Source: Scenedesmus sp. ARA3 (taxonomy: Eukaryota > Chlorophyta > Chlorophyceae > Sphaeropleales > Scenedesmaceae). Taken from it: a stretch of 64,000 bases of DNA. How positions within the stretch are numbered: position 1 is the stretch's first letter; each line of letters begins with the position of its first letter. The stretch is taken from the NCBI GenBank assembly GCA_004335835.1, contig RWJK01001243.1:66969-130968 (forward strand), read 5' to 3'. The translations under genes and the position numbers were made by a program. Below, piece after piece: positions 31,136 through 43,458 of the stretch. Under the pieces are notes generated by a model. That model ran no database searches and was not told the DNA's origin. It saw only the letters and a list, made by a program, of their open reading frames with translations.

Positions 31136-32259
31136 ATGCTTTCAAAAACGTCACTCAGCGCATCCCTCTCGATGCACTGCGTATTGGCAGGTAACCCCCG
31201 CCCTGCAAGCACGCTTCGTCCGCATCGCAGCATCGTACACGTGGCTTACAGCGATCCTGAACGCAACCCAACCTGCGAGTTTATTCGTGTGCTGCTGTCG
31301 TAGGTAGCGCCAGCCATTGGCAGGGCAGCAGCAAGATGGTCACATGTGGCACATGCTGCCAGTAACTCGATCAACGCACACACTACACCGGGCCGGGCGC
31401 AGTTCTTACACAACCAGAAGGCCACAACAGCTCCCATTCAACGCAAGCCAGAGACATCAGAGCCTGCTGCTGGCAATGCCTCCAATGCAGCCACAGGCGG
31501 GGCCCAGCAGCAGGAGCAGCAGCAGGCCCAAGCCTACTCACTGCTTGCCCCCAGCTGGCAGAACAGCGCCGGCGTGTCAAAGCAGCACGAGAAGATGGAG
31601 CGTGAGGTAAGGCAAGAGGATTACACCCGTCAGCCTCTGATTAGTAGACTGCAGCCCAGCCTCACCCGAGCGCAGCAACCTCCACAGGGGCAGGCAGCAC
31701 AACTCGCTGCTTGTGCCAGCTTGCCGGGTTCGCTGCTTGCTGACCAACAACAGGACCACGACTTCAAGCAGAAGTATCACACTCCAGCCTTGACACTGCA
31801 TCAGCGGCGCAAGCACAGAATGCATCAGGTGGCTTGCTGGCTGGCCATGCTGACCTGGCTTGGCGCCTGGCTGCTGCAGGTGGCTAGGGCTGCTGCCAGC
31901 TGCGCACCGCTGCTCATTTCAGGAGAGCAGGGGCTGGACCTGCTGGGGCTGGCAGCAGCAGTGCACGCGCTGGGGGCCAAGCAGCAGGTAAGCGAGCAGC
32001 CAAAGGCATGCACTGGGCATCAAGCAGCAGGCGAGTGGGCTTTGCTGTAATGTCGGGTCTTTCCAAAAGCCCGAGTGCAGCCTTATGCATGTCAAATGTC
32101 AAATTACAGTAGCAGGTTGTAACGTGTTATGCCATGTGTGATTAGCGTGGCTGCTGCTGTCTGGCTTCTGTGCCTTGCAGGAGGCCAAGCCCCTGGTGGT
32201 GGTTGACTGCAGCACACCTGCAGGCCAACGCTTTGCAAAGCAGCTGCTGCTGGGCAGCG

Positions 32260-32306
<47 letters not shown>

Positions 32307-34404
32307 CCTGTTATTGTGGAGCTGTTGAGGCAAGGCACACTTGTGCTGCAGCACATGGATCAGGTGCGGGCCCTGGCATGCATGCGCCACATCTGTTACA
32401 TTGTTACATTGCAATTGCCCAACCATTGACGGAAGGACTGGGTACAATTACCCTAATCCTCATTAGCGGAGTATCGGCTCGCTGGGCTTGTGCCTGAGGG
32501 AGGTTTCAACCCTCAAAGTATTGTATTTTGTTGTTGCAGTGTCAATCAGCCAGCCGCATGAAGTTCATCTGGCTGCACCTCTAACACAGATGCATGGCTG
32601 CACAAGATAGACCCTTCTGCTGCCAAATATGATCGCAACCAAAACAAGTTGACCAGCACACTCTGCATACATCAGCATGCGCTCTGCTGCAAGCTACACC
32701 AGCATCCAGTAGCACATCTGCTCACTGCTAGGATATTATTCCTGCTGTGTTTGCCACCTGGGCCTCAACCATCCCTCAGGCCCCCTTGGAGCTGCTGTGC
32801 CTGGCTGACGTCACCACCCACCACCTGCTGATGGCCAAGCCGGCAGCAGCAGCAGCAGCAGCAGCAGCACTGCACCCCACATGCACTCCTGATCAACCAC
32901 ATCTTCACCATGAGGAAGACACACATCCCAGCCGCAATGCAGCAGCAACCACTGCTGCTGCAGCTGCTGCTACTTTTGATATCCCGGGCTCTTTGCTGCA
33001 GCGCTGCAGCACCCGCCTTGTATTACTGAGTCAGCTGCCACTGGGTAAGCTGACTGAGCCGCTGACCTGGCAGCCTGGCAGCTGTCAGGACCCCTCAGGC
33101 TGTCAGGACCCCTCAGGCCTTCCAGGACCATCTGGCCTGAGCCGCTGCAGCTGCATTGCTGTGCCTGCGCTGCGCGCGCGTGCAGCTGACATCGCGTCAC
33201 TGGCGCTGCAGGCTGCTGCTGCAGCAGCGGCGCTGCGCGGCTACGCACGCGTCGAGCTGAGCGCAGCAGCGCAGCTGCAGCTGCAGGGGTACGACATCCC
33301 AGGCAACACAGAAGAGCTTCAGGGGCTGATGCAGCGGGCTGTTATGCTGCACCCTGTGGCTGCAAGCTACAGGAGCCCTAGCGCCAGCCTGAGCAGCAGC
33401 AGCAGCAGCTGCTGCGATGCATCACTGTGCAGTGCGGACGCGTGTGGCGGCAGCGGCGGCTGCACGGCCGCGAACTCCACGTGCTGCGGCAGTTGCAGCA
33501 ACATGATGTCTGGCCACGGAGAGGTGCTGCTGCTGGAGCCTGGCAGCGACTGCGTGGGTGCTGGCTCAAGCAGCAGAGGCGGCAGCTGCTGTAGCAGCAG
33601 TGCTGCAGGTGCAGGGGAGGTGCTGCTGCTGGAGCCTGGGGACTTCTATGGCGTGACAGTGTCTGCTGACAGGCAGCGCATTGATGTGCTGCAGCTGCTG
33701 CCCTGGATGCGGGGGCTGTTGGATTCAGGGCTGTGGCCATATGGGCTGTTCAGGCTGGCGCAGTGGCTGTTCCCGCTGCTGGTGATGAGCCTGCTGCCGG
33801 GGCCCCAGGTGGGCACGTTATTACAAAAAAATAACAAAAAATAACAAAACAACAAATCTACAAATAACACTGAAGGACACCGTGTAGGCCGTTTATGCAT
33901 ATGTGCAGTGTGCTTGCAGATGGCTGTTGTCACATGCACAGCTGCCTGAATGGTTGCTCCTGCAATTTACATGCAACGTGGTCGGCAGACCAGTGATTGA
34001 CCCTCTTTGCCCTGCCTCGCGATCTTTCTCATCCTGTTTGAAGGACCGCAAGCACAGCGCTAGCCTGACTGTGTTTTGGGCTGGCTGGTGGACGCTGAGC
34101 CTGCTCAAATGAGCATTGACTAACAGTACATGTTGTGCCTTTTGTTTACCCTACTCACAGGACCGCGAGCACAGCGCTTCCCTGACTGTGTTTTGGACGG
34201 GCTGGTGGCCGCTGCGCCTGCTCAATTGTGCATTGACTAACAGTACATGTTGTGCCTTTGTTTATCCTACTCGCAGGACCGCGAGCACAGTGCTTCCCTG
34301 ACTGTGTTTTGGGCGGGCTGGTGGCCGCTGAGCCTGCTCAGCTTCGCCTTTGTGGGCAGGGCCTGGTGCGCCATCTGGTGAGTGTTGCCTTTATATCATC
34401 TGTA

Positions 34405-34472
<68 letters not shown>

Positions 34473-37400
34473 TATGCTGTATGCAGGCATGAAGCTTCCC
34501 TGTACACACGAATGATTGGTGCGCCTGTGTGGGTAGGGCGTGGTGCGCCGTCTGGTGGGTTCGTACAACATCCACGTTCACTCACCTGCAAGCAGCAGCT
34601 GCTGGATGTGTACTAGTACTGCACTGTGTACTTGGTACTTGGTCTTCAGCTGCCACATATTTTTCCCTGCTGCACCTTGCAAACTCAACGCATGCTGCTT
34701 GCTGCCGCTCTGCAGTCCCTTCATGCTTGCTGGCAGGCAGGCACAGCACATCGTCACAGCAGACGCGATTGATGGCGGCAACACACAAAAAACACCGGCG
34801 GCTGCAGGGCTTTCTACGTCAGCAGAGGGTGCCACGAGCCCAGATGGGTGTGAGGGAGCTGGCAATGAGGGTGGCTTCACGCGTGTGCAGACCTCACTGC
34901 ATGGAGTGGTGAACGCTAAGGGTGCCACACGCCCAGATGGGGTTGGTGCTGGTAGCCGGGAGGGTGGTGGCTTTGCGCGTGTGCAGGCCTCACTGCAGGG
35001 CCTGGCCAGGGCCAGGGTGGCCAAGCTGTGGAGGCTGCTGGGTGGCAGGCAGCTGCAGAAGTGGCCGGCTGACAAGCGTGAGTATGTTATAACAGTGTTA
35101 ATGTTGCAATCGACGAAACTGGGATTTTTGCAGAGTTTGGCTGCAGAGTTTGGTAGCAGCAGGGTCCATGGAATGCAGCCCGTAGCTGTTGACTGCACAG
35201 GCTGTTGATGCCGTTGGTTTTGAGTTGGTGGGCATGTGGACGTTAGAATACTGTTTGTGTGTGCACGTTTTTTGACCATCTGCTGCTGCTGTGCTACCTG
35301 CTGCCTCCTGTGTCATGCAGTGCAAGCGTGGGGCCCCTGGTTTGCTGTAGGCTCCTTCGCAGCAATCCTGGTGAGTTGCACACAGCCAGTGTGCTGATAG
35401 GTGCTGTGCGGCGCAACGCTAGTCTGTCAACATGCAGTAGTTGCTGCCACTACCCAAAGCTGACCTAGTACATCACAGCTGTTGAGCTGTCTGCTGTGAC
35501 GAGCGCATGCTACCATTGCACATCTTTTTGGTGCGCTCGTGTCTGTCCCTTGCGCGAGGAAAGGTGTGGGGTCTGCCCATCGCTCTGCTTCAAGTGGCGC
35601 ATGTTGCCATAACACATGCTACAGTTCTGTTGAGTTTTTAAAAGTGTGTATGTATGTACGCTGTGCGGGTGTGGGACCTGCCCGACACCGCTTTCACTTG
35701 TGCACATTAATCTGCAATGTTGCTATATCACTTGCTGTGATGCCCTCTGATGCGTGTGTGTATGGCTTGCTGTTGTTGTGCTGCCAGGTGTGGGAGGAGG
35801 TGTGGGATCTGCCCAACACCTGCCCAACACTGCTTCAATTGCCGCATGGCTCCATCGCGTGCTGCAAAGTCGTTCCGTTGCCGTGTTGCTGCTGCTGCTG
35901 CTGCCTGGCTCAGGTGTGGGAGGAGGTGTGGGATCTGCCCAACACTGCCTACCTCTCGGGCTGGCTGCTGCTGCTGATCACGGCCGGCGCTGTCAGCTGC
36001 TCAGTGCTGTGGGAGCGGCGGCTGTGGTGCCGCCACCTGTGCCCCATCGGGGCCATGGCAGGCATGTTTGGCAAGCTGTCGGTCACAGAGATCCGCAGCA
36101 GGCAGGGTGAGAGCAACACTGGGGGCTGTACAGCCCACACACCAGTCATTGTCATTGTCATTGTCATTGTCATTGTCATTGTCAATGTCATTGTCACAGA
36201 GATCCGCAGCAGGCAGGGTGAGCGTGCTGCTGAGAGTTTGCATGCAGCTGGGTCTGGCCAATCTTGCAATGGCTTACATGCTGCTGACATAGTAGTATTT
36301 GATGTGATGATGCGCATGATGCGATGTTTTGCGTAAGCAGCAAGAATGACGCGTTGCCAGGCGTGTGTGCTCTACACAGTGCTGGTGTCATTGTTGGGGC
36401 TGTGTAGCCTTCACACCAGTCATTGTCATTGTCATTGTCATTGTCGCAGAGATCCGCAGCAGGCAGGGTGAGAGCAGCGCTGAGGTTGTGGATGACTGCA
36501 GATGCTGCTGGGGTTCTGATCCGTGGATGCTTCTGAGCTGCTGTGCATTTTGTGTACAAGAACGAGTTTCATTGTGTGCTGTACCTGTTGCAGAGTGGCA
36601 CGCCTGCTGCTGACACTGTAGTGCACTGTTGTGTTGAGCATGCAGGTTGTTTTGCCAACAGTGATGGGAACTGTGTTGCTAGACGCGTCTGCTCCACGCT
36701 GTATGTTCATCATTGTTGAATTTGCGCAGACCATACTCATGTCAGCACGACGTTGTTATCTTCTCACAAAGTCGCTGGTGGCTGCATAGGCCACAAAAGA
36801 CTTCAAGTAATCTGCTGTGTGCTGTCTTGTGCAGGAGCATGTGCTGCAGCTGCGTGTGGCCGCCCCTGCAACAAGGTGAGGCCTGCAGCTGCTTGCATTG
36901 TGCAGTGTGCACTGTGCTGCATGCATCGTGCAGTGTGCTGCGCGCAGCGTGCGTCGTGCCGCATGCACGCGTGCATGGTGCATGGTGCATGGTGCTGCAT
37001 GCGTGCTGCATGCGTGCACGGTGCTGCAAGGTTGTTTTCAAGCTATCTTGGGCCACATGAAGCTACCTATGCTGACATATTGACGCCATCCGCCTAGCCA
37101 GACTCTGCAACTGCCACGAACGCCGCACCCTTACACGCATTGTCATGCATGCCCTGCTACAACGTGGGGCACACAGCACACTGCATTTCACGAGCTGTAC
37201 AGCAATCTGTGCAGCGCCTGCAGACTAGCTAGTCTATAGCCTCACACCTAGCAGCATAGCAGCATGCTGGTGCCCCACATGCTTGTAGACATGTGAGATC
37301 TGCGCATGTTTTTTTCTGCCCTGCAGGGCCGCTTGGTGCCGCTCACTTCTGAGGCTGGCACAGACAACAGCTTCAGCAGCAGCAGCTGCAATGCAGGCGC

Positions 37401-39242
37401 CCCTGCAGCAGCAGCAGCAGCAGCAGCAGGAGAGGGTGGCAGTGCACTGTACAAGAAGCTGTCAGGCTGCCCACTCAACAACACCCCGGCTGCATTGGTG
37501 GACAACGCAGACTGCATCATGTGTGGCAACGTAAGCACCACCTGCTGCAAATGGCGCTGCAAACATGTTCTGCATGATAACACAGCTGCCCAGAGCTTGC
37601 ATTGATGTGCAGGCATGGCTTGCGCTAGCCATTTGGTGGGGCCACACAGTTGCCTACATATGAACTCAGCTTGCTTTCGGCTCATACAGAAGTGATTGGC
37701 ATTCATGTCGGCAGCGCTTTGCACGACGCTTTGGAGTGTCTAACAACTGCGGCTGCCTGCACCTGTGCACTACTGTGTCAGCCGATGCTGCTGCCGCCTC
37801 CTCCTCGGTGTTTTATGACATGTTATTGTTGTGTTATTTTCTGCTGCCGCTGCAGTGCTTGCGCAGCTGCCCCTCAGGCAGTGCCCAGTGGCGGCTGCGG
37901 CCCTCTGCAGCTGACCTGTGGGGCCAGCACAACGCTTCCTGGAGTGAGCTGGGCCTGATGTATGTGATGCTGGGCTCAGTTCTGCTGCACAGGTGCGGCT
38001 CAGGGTTTTGGCTGCCTTTGTTTATCCCTTGCTACCACAGGGTTAAGGTTTATGTGGAGGTCGTGTGCTGGGGCTGATGTATGTGATGCTGGGCTTGGTG
38101 CTGCTGCACAGGTGCGGTCCAGGTTTTGCTGCTGTTGTTTATCTCTTGCTACATTGGAGATCACCATGGGGGGTTTATGTAGAAATTGGTGTGCTGGGGC
38201 TGATGTATGTGAAGCTGGGCTCGGTGCTGCTGCACGGTGCGGCTCAGGTGTGGCTGCTGCTGTTCTTTCTTGCTTTAACACAGATAACAATTCAATAAGT
38301 TGTGAATTCTACAGAGGTCCTGAGCTCCCTGGCTGGCTAGGCATCCCACCGAAGGCAGTGCTTGAGCAGCAGCCCAGTTGCTGCGGCCAAGTCAACACTT
38401 GCTACAACTCACTGTCACGATGACCTGCCGCTGCTGCATTCCTGTGCCGCAGCCTCCCGCAGATGTGTGGCTGTGCCGCAGCCTCCGACACACCATACCA
38501 ACCGGGCTGCAGTTACATTTACCACAATTGATCCTACTATGACCTTCCTGCTGCCGCTCTGCTTGCCACAATTCTGTGCCGCAGCCTCCCACAGCTGTGT
38601 GGCTGGCTAGGCATCCCACCGGACGCTGTGCTGGAGCAGCAGCCCACCCACATCGCAGCCTCGCTGCTGCTGCTGGCGGCCCCTGCTGCAGCAGCACTCG
38701 CATTTGAAGCTGCAGCAACCCACTGGCACGCCCACAGCAGCAGCACAGCCGCCACTTCTGCAAGCTGCAACACAGCAGCAGCGGCAGCCATGGACAATGA
38801 TGATGCCAGCTTGACCAGCAGCAGCAGCAGCAGCAGCGCTGGCAGTTGCGACAGCGCAGGATCTCCTGAGGTGCCATTCCTGCGCATGGCGTATTCCCTG
38901 CTGCCGCTCACTTGGGCCGCAAGCCTGGCTTATTACGAGGGCCCGCTTTTCACGGAGCTTGGGCTGCTGCTTCCACGCCTGGCGCTCACATTCGGCGCAG
39001 CAGCAGATGCAGATTGGGTGCAGGCCCTGCCAGTTCTGAGCCCTGCAGCAGCAGCTGTTGTGTCCGCAGCACAGGGCTGCACGCTGCTGCTTGGGTGTTG
39101 GCTGAGCTGCGGCTTAGCTGGCCAGATTGCTGCTGCTGGGGTTGGGGGGAAGCAGCAGGGGCCTGCGCTGCGTGGCGCAGTGGTGAGGCAGCGGGTGATG
39201 GCAGCTGTAATGACGCTGCTGCTGTGGGATCTCATGCTGTGA
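31136..39242 (+). CDS. Fusion: degenerate sigma-54-activator-like AAA domain plus NapH/NosR-like membrane 4Fe-4S protein
   Basis: Exons: 31136-31190, 31308-31606, 31754-31987 (a 51-nt intron at 31830-31880 is possible), 32181-32363, 32780-33808, 34277-34377, 34716-35077, 35321-35370, 35914-36106, 36835-36875, 37327-37530, 37856-37992 and 38585-39242. The frame closes at about 1181 residues. The first half resembles a bacterial enhancer-binding AAA domain with a broken Walker A (LLISGEQGLDLLGLAAAVHA). LLRQGTLVLQHMDQ stands at the Walker B position, and VPALRARAADIASLAL and DIPGNTEELQGLMQRAV match the family's PLRER and PGNxREL regions. Then come membrane segments, AWCAICPF, WCRHLCPIGAMAG, CAAAACGRPC and the 4Fe-4S motif CIMCGNCLRSCP. 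At least three hydrophobic helices end the protein. ATP hydrolysis is unlikely; electron transfer across a plastid or other membrane is plausible. The first two exons are the least certain. Confidence 0.72.
34044..34377 (+). repeat. Three 116-117-bp tandem copies of an exon with its acceptor
   Basis: The segment beginning GACCGC(A/G)AGCACAG, with an upstream AG in each copy, starts at 34044, 34161 and 34277. Each encodes DR(K/E)HSASLTVFW. Only the last copy continues to a full exon with donor at 34378. The unit includes the intron part ending in CTACTC(A/G)CAG. Confidence 0.9.
34408..34472. repeat. (TTA)n microsatellite
   Basis: About 21 units of TTA/ATT just after the donor of the triplicated exon, inside an intron. 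It is the only long AT-rich trinucleotide run in a window dominated by CAG/CTG runs. Confidence 0.95.
35560..35950 (+). repeat. Four graded copies of the start of the VWEEVWDLPNT exon
   Basis: Codons for VWxxVWDLPN recur at about 35563, 35669, 35789 and 35914. The first two are decayed, the third is nearly perfect with its own CAG acceptor, and the fourth is the full exon (35914-36106). Confidence 0.8.
36080..36470 (+). repeat. Triplicated exon end with (CATTGT)n tracts
   Basis: The 3' end of the exon (codons for TEIRSRQ plus the GGTGAG donor) occurs at 36084-36111, about 36195-36221 and about 36446-36472. The second and third copies are each preceded by a (CATTGT)n tract, about nine units at 36145-36197 and about four at 36418-36446. 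Confidence 0.9.
36897..37025. repeat. Alternating purine-pyrimidine tract (TGCA/TGCG-rich)
   Basis: About 130 bp of CATGCATG, GCGTGCATG and TGGTGCATGGTGC type sequence in the intron after the CGRPC exon. Long alternating runs of this kind can adopt Z-DNA and several short self-complementary stretches are present. Confidence 0.7.
37940..38250 (+). repeat. Three copies of the exon end encoding LMYVMLG and LLH
   Basis: Codons for GLMYVMLGSVLLH and the following GTGCGG donor at 37954-37998 recur at about 38073-38117 and 38200-38245. The copies alternate with intron sequence containing TTTATCxCTTGCTAC. Confidence 0.85.
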
Positions 39243-39590
39243 AGATGTTCTGGGTTATGACAGCTCAGCTCGTGGGCTGTAGGTTGACAGGATAGCCTGT
39301 GGCATGCTGAACAGGTTGTCGGCTGGATGGATACAGCAGGGGAGGGTGTTTGATGGGGCTGTGCTTGGCTTGAAAGCTGTAGTGTGCGGCAGCTTCTGCA
39401 GATGCAGTTGGTGTGGGTTTACGGAAGCAGCAGGGGCCGCCGCTGCGTGGCGCGGTGGCGAGGCAGCGGGTGGTGGCAGCTGTGGTGACGCTGCTGCTGT
39501 GAAATCTCATGCTGTGAGGATGTTTTGGGTTGTGACAGCTCAGCTCGTGGGCTGTAGGTTGACAGGATGGCCTGTGGCATGCTGAACAGG
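39120..39590 (+). repeat. Duplicated 3' end of the Fe-S fusion gene
   Basis: About 170 bp covering the last codons, the stop codon and downstream sequence (ending TGGCATGCTGAACAGG) recurs about 275 bp further on, near 39410-39590. In the copy the reading frame is open but the tryptophan codon before the end has become a stop. Confidence 0.85.
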
Positions 39591-42165
39591 CCGCAGATAA
39601 AGGCTGTCGATGGCGCAAAAGGTTCATGAGGTGATGCAGATGTTGCACAAATGTGTTGACTTTTCCCATGGTTGCTGCTTGCCAGCCTGTAGTCCGGTGC
39701 AGCACCTGCTGTGTCCCTTGCTCGGCAGTGTACCCTATGCGCTTGCCAGCCACGTGCTACGCGTGTGTCACGTGTCCCTCATGTGGCACAGACTTGTGTT
39801 CTGCGTGCAGCTGAAGCGGGTAACCAAGCTGCTTACACGATGTGGTTGTATGGGCTGCAATGCAGCAGTTGCTTTGCATGGCCGCTGTCACTCAGGTTTG
39901 CAGGGCATTGCAGGGCAGGGAGGCAGCACTGGTTTGCATGATGAAATAGGCAATGTGATGGTGTTATACATCGTCCAGTGCCGAGGTAGCATCTCTGGAA
40001 GTTGTTTGGGAGGGTCTCTTGAGCAGGCGTTGCTGCATGACTGCTCTTGGCTACAATGTTGTATGTGCATGCTGCAGCATTGCCTGTACACCATATGTGC
40101 AGCAGAAGCAGGGGAATCGGGTAGGCTGTTCTTAAACAGTTTAGTTGCGTTTGGCAGGACTGCAAAGTGTGCACAACAGCAGCACAGTGACACTGACTGC
40201 TCGAGGTTTGATGCATGCATGTGCACACCCCAGCGCAGAACCAGCTCTTGCTGCACATCGAAGTTGTGTGTAAACGTGTGTGAACGTGAGGAGCAATAGA
40301 ATCATATCTTGGGGAGCTGGGAATTCAGCTGAGGCGTTGGCTTTGACGTCAGCATCAACATCGCTTGCTGACAGCAAACATCCTGGTGCCGCATGCTTAA
40401 ACATACTTCACTGATGCATGTGGGCCGTGTCTGTACATCATAGTAACATCAGGTGCAGTGTTCATGCTGGGCATGGCTTTATTGGGTGGGAGGTTGACCG
40501 ATTGCGGCAAGATTGAACATGGATACATGGGCATGATGTCATGTGGGGCTGCTGAAATTGGTTGACATTCCGCAAGTTGTGTACATGTGTGCAGCTTCAA
40601 TGGTACGTTTGCTGTAAGCTGTACACTTGTGCAAGTGCATGCTGCCAGATATCAGCCGTAAGACTTGCTGCAAAGGTGCATGCGTGCTTGTACACACCAC
40701 CTACTTATCTGCACTTTGCACATGCTACAGCAGCTTTGGCAGCAGCAGCATCTGACACTTGGGCACAGCTTGGTTGTGACTTGTTACATGTGAAACAGCT
40801 GCAGCTAGGCTGTATTGTAAAATGCAGGCCTTTGTCAGGCGTTTTGAAGATACATGTGGCTGGTCGTACTGTTGCATGATGCGGATGATTATTACTGCTT
40901 TGATGTTACCGATCTTTCTTGAGGCCTTGATTGTACATGACGTATTTTGCTGTGTTGATGTTGAATCAGGACATGCTGTGCAACAGGATACAGGTTTGCC
41001 AAACACTGTGCTTTGATATGGGGTCAGGGTTGGTCTGTTGGATTGGGCATTGCACGGTGCAACATCTGCATAACCAGCACCTTTGGTTCGTGCTGCCAAA
41101 CAGGGAAGCTTCCTTACTTAGCGCCTGTGTCATGCATCAAAATCATGTAGGGGAATTGGGTTCAGCAGTTGGCTGCAGACAACTGAAGGTGCATATTCTG
41201 CAATGAGAACGTGGTTTACTATCCTCTGCGTTGTGAGTAGTACAGTGTACATTGCGTGTAGGGGCATCATCATCATCATGCTAGCATCGGCTGCTTTTCA
41301 GCCCTTTTCTGTATCTTACAGCAGCAGTTTCTCTGCACCATGGCTTGCTGTGCCGCACCTTTCGTTGATGTGCCATATGACCACTGACTTGTGGATTGAC
41401 AGGCCCCAACAAATTTGAACTGCACTGTGTTTGAGTCCGGTAGCAGCCACAATGCAGAATACAGCGTCACCGACCCGCTGTGACTTGCCTTGTGAGAGGC
41501 CTGTCCTTGTCCTTCTCTAATTTACGCACGGAAGAGCATAGGCTCAAGCAGGCTTGCCTGCCTCCCACGCGTAGGACTTGTAACTTATGACTTGCCTTGT
41601 GAGGCGTGCAGCGCATGACGCATGGCCAGACCGCCTGCAATGCAGAATCTGCAATGCAGAATCCGCATGCTTTACATTGTAAAGCGTGCAGAGCCTGCAT
41701 GCTTTACATGTGCCTGGGCTTTGTGCTGGCAGCAGCAGCTGCTCTCTGATAGCCAGACTGCCTGCAGCTGCCACGCATGTCAGGCAATGTGTTGCATGCA
41801 CCATTTGCTGCACTGATCCAGCCAGCCGTGCATAGATCTGGCAATGCAAATGCAGATTCATGTGGCCCCGCTGATTCAGCCATAGATCGTGCACAGATTT
41901 GGCAATGCATATGCATGTGGCCCTGGCCTGTGGACATGCCATCAGCATGTGCTTTGCGTGCGATGGCGCAGAGCTTGGGCATGTGGGCATGCATGATAGC
42001 GTGGCCACCTGTGGTTGCATGCACAGCCTGATGCGCATCACATGCCAGATGCCTAGGGTGTGCATGGAGACTTACACATCGTAATGCCATTTCGGCTCCG
42101 TGCGGGGAAAGCGCTGCGCTGCACTGTTTGTGGACTTGATCTTGCTTTAGGTGTGCTGCCCGCCG

Positions 42166-42429
42166 TCAGAAGACAGCAGTCTGCAGTTGCAGGGTGTTCC
42201 AGCTTGTCTCGGGGCGTGATGCTGCCTGTTTCTTGACAGGCGCTGCCATTGGCCTGCTGACATCCACCTTTTTGCGCCGCACTTCTTCTGTGTGACGTGC
42301 AAAGAACAGGTTGTCTTGCGGTTTGTGATTTTTGCGGCGTGCATGTTTACCTGCCCTGCTGTCGTCTGGCGCCTTTGAAGGGGCGTCTTTCAGGGGCAGA
42401 TGTACAGTGCGCAGCACAGACTTGCACAT
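42166..42429 (-). CDS. Possible small basic protein or terminal exon, 87 codons
   Basis: An ATG-started frame with no simple-sequence bias, rich in Lys and Arg: SKAPDDSRAGKHARRKNHK followed by QDNLFFARHTEEVRRKK and ending SWNTLQLQTAVF. The composition would suit a nucleolar or ribosome-associated protein, but no family was recognised. It could equally be the last exon of a minus-strand gene whose other exons lie at 42.5-45 kb. Confidence 0.35.
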   Translation of the reverse strand: MCKSVLRTVHLPLKDAPSKAPDDSRAGKHARRKNHKPQDNLFFARHTEEVRRKKVDVSRPMAAPVKKQAASRPETSWNTLQLQTAVF

Positions 42430-42699
42430 GCACCTGCCTCGATTCTACCATGTCTGCTGCATGCATATGCTTGGTGTTTGTTGGATTTACCGGCAACAGT
42501 TGGATATGTGTATCTGCCATGATTGAAGGAATATAACGTCGTTGTTGTGAAGATTGGTGCCTGCAGGCTGGTCCTGTTTGCTGTGCTGTCTTCTACATGT
42601 GTCAGCACTTGGCACGTAGCAGCCAGCAGATGTGCCACAGGGCGAGTCCAATACTGTTGGTGGGCTTGCAGCCTGCATCGAGATGTTGCTTCATAGCTT

Positions 42700-42800
42700 T
42701 CATCAAGATGTTGCTTGCCAGCTTGCCAGCTTGCCAGCTTGCTTGCTTGCCAGCTTGCCTGCTTGCCTGCTTGCCAGCTTGCCTGCTTGCATCAAGATGT
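42700..42800. repeat. Tandem GCTTGCCA/GCTTGCCT repeat
   Basis: About ten 8-bp units between three copies of CATCAAGATGTTGCTTG-like sequence (about 42702, 42790 and 42817). The whole block looks like nested duplication of a short seed. Confidence 0.85.
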
Positions 42801-43458
42801 TGCTTGCAGCCTGCATCAAGATGTTGTTTGCCAGCTGCATCTTGATTGGTTTGCCAGGGTTGTCTGAAGGTGTCATTCCACGTGCCGCCTCTCAGTTGCA
42901 CATTGTTGTTCTGTCCAGAGACATAGGCACCCTGATGCTTTGCCACAATGTGACTAGTTGCATTGATAGTGTATTGGTATCTCATCCATTGATACTGTGT
43001 TGGTTTCTAATCCATTAATAGTGTGTTGGTATCTGCATGCATGCATGTGTGACCGCGCAGCCGTACACGTGCTTATCTGCCATACTGCTTGGTTACTTGC
43101 AGTATTTCAGATGCATGTTGGACACAGTGCCGCAGTGTTGGTGAGTCCAAGTGCGTTTTTTTTGCAGAGCTGCCTGTCACAGCATACCAGCTCCAGAATG
43201 CACTGTGCAATAAATAATAAAAAAATGGCATTGCCGTTGATAGCTTTGTGTCAGGCTGATCTCGCCACTGCAGGTGAAACCAGCAGTATTGATGTCATAG
43301 GCGTTTGGGAGCCGGAGACGTGCCGCGGTTGGTGTGCAGCTGCTGCTGTTGCAGGGTGCTGGTTGCTAGCAGCCACTTCAATGGTGTCTTAGCTTGGTGA
43401 CGGCACTGCTGTACTAGCACGTCTCTGTTTTGAGGTATGTTGTGTCCATGTGCAGCTG

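Noticed and set aside
36898..37083. Frames of Cys/Ala/His through the alternating tract after 36876
   Set aside because: They continue past a consensus donor into simple sequence; the exon ends at 36875.
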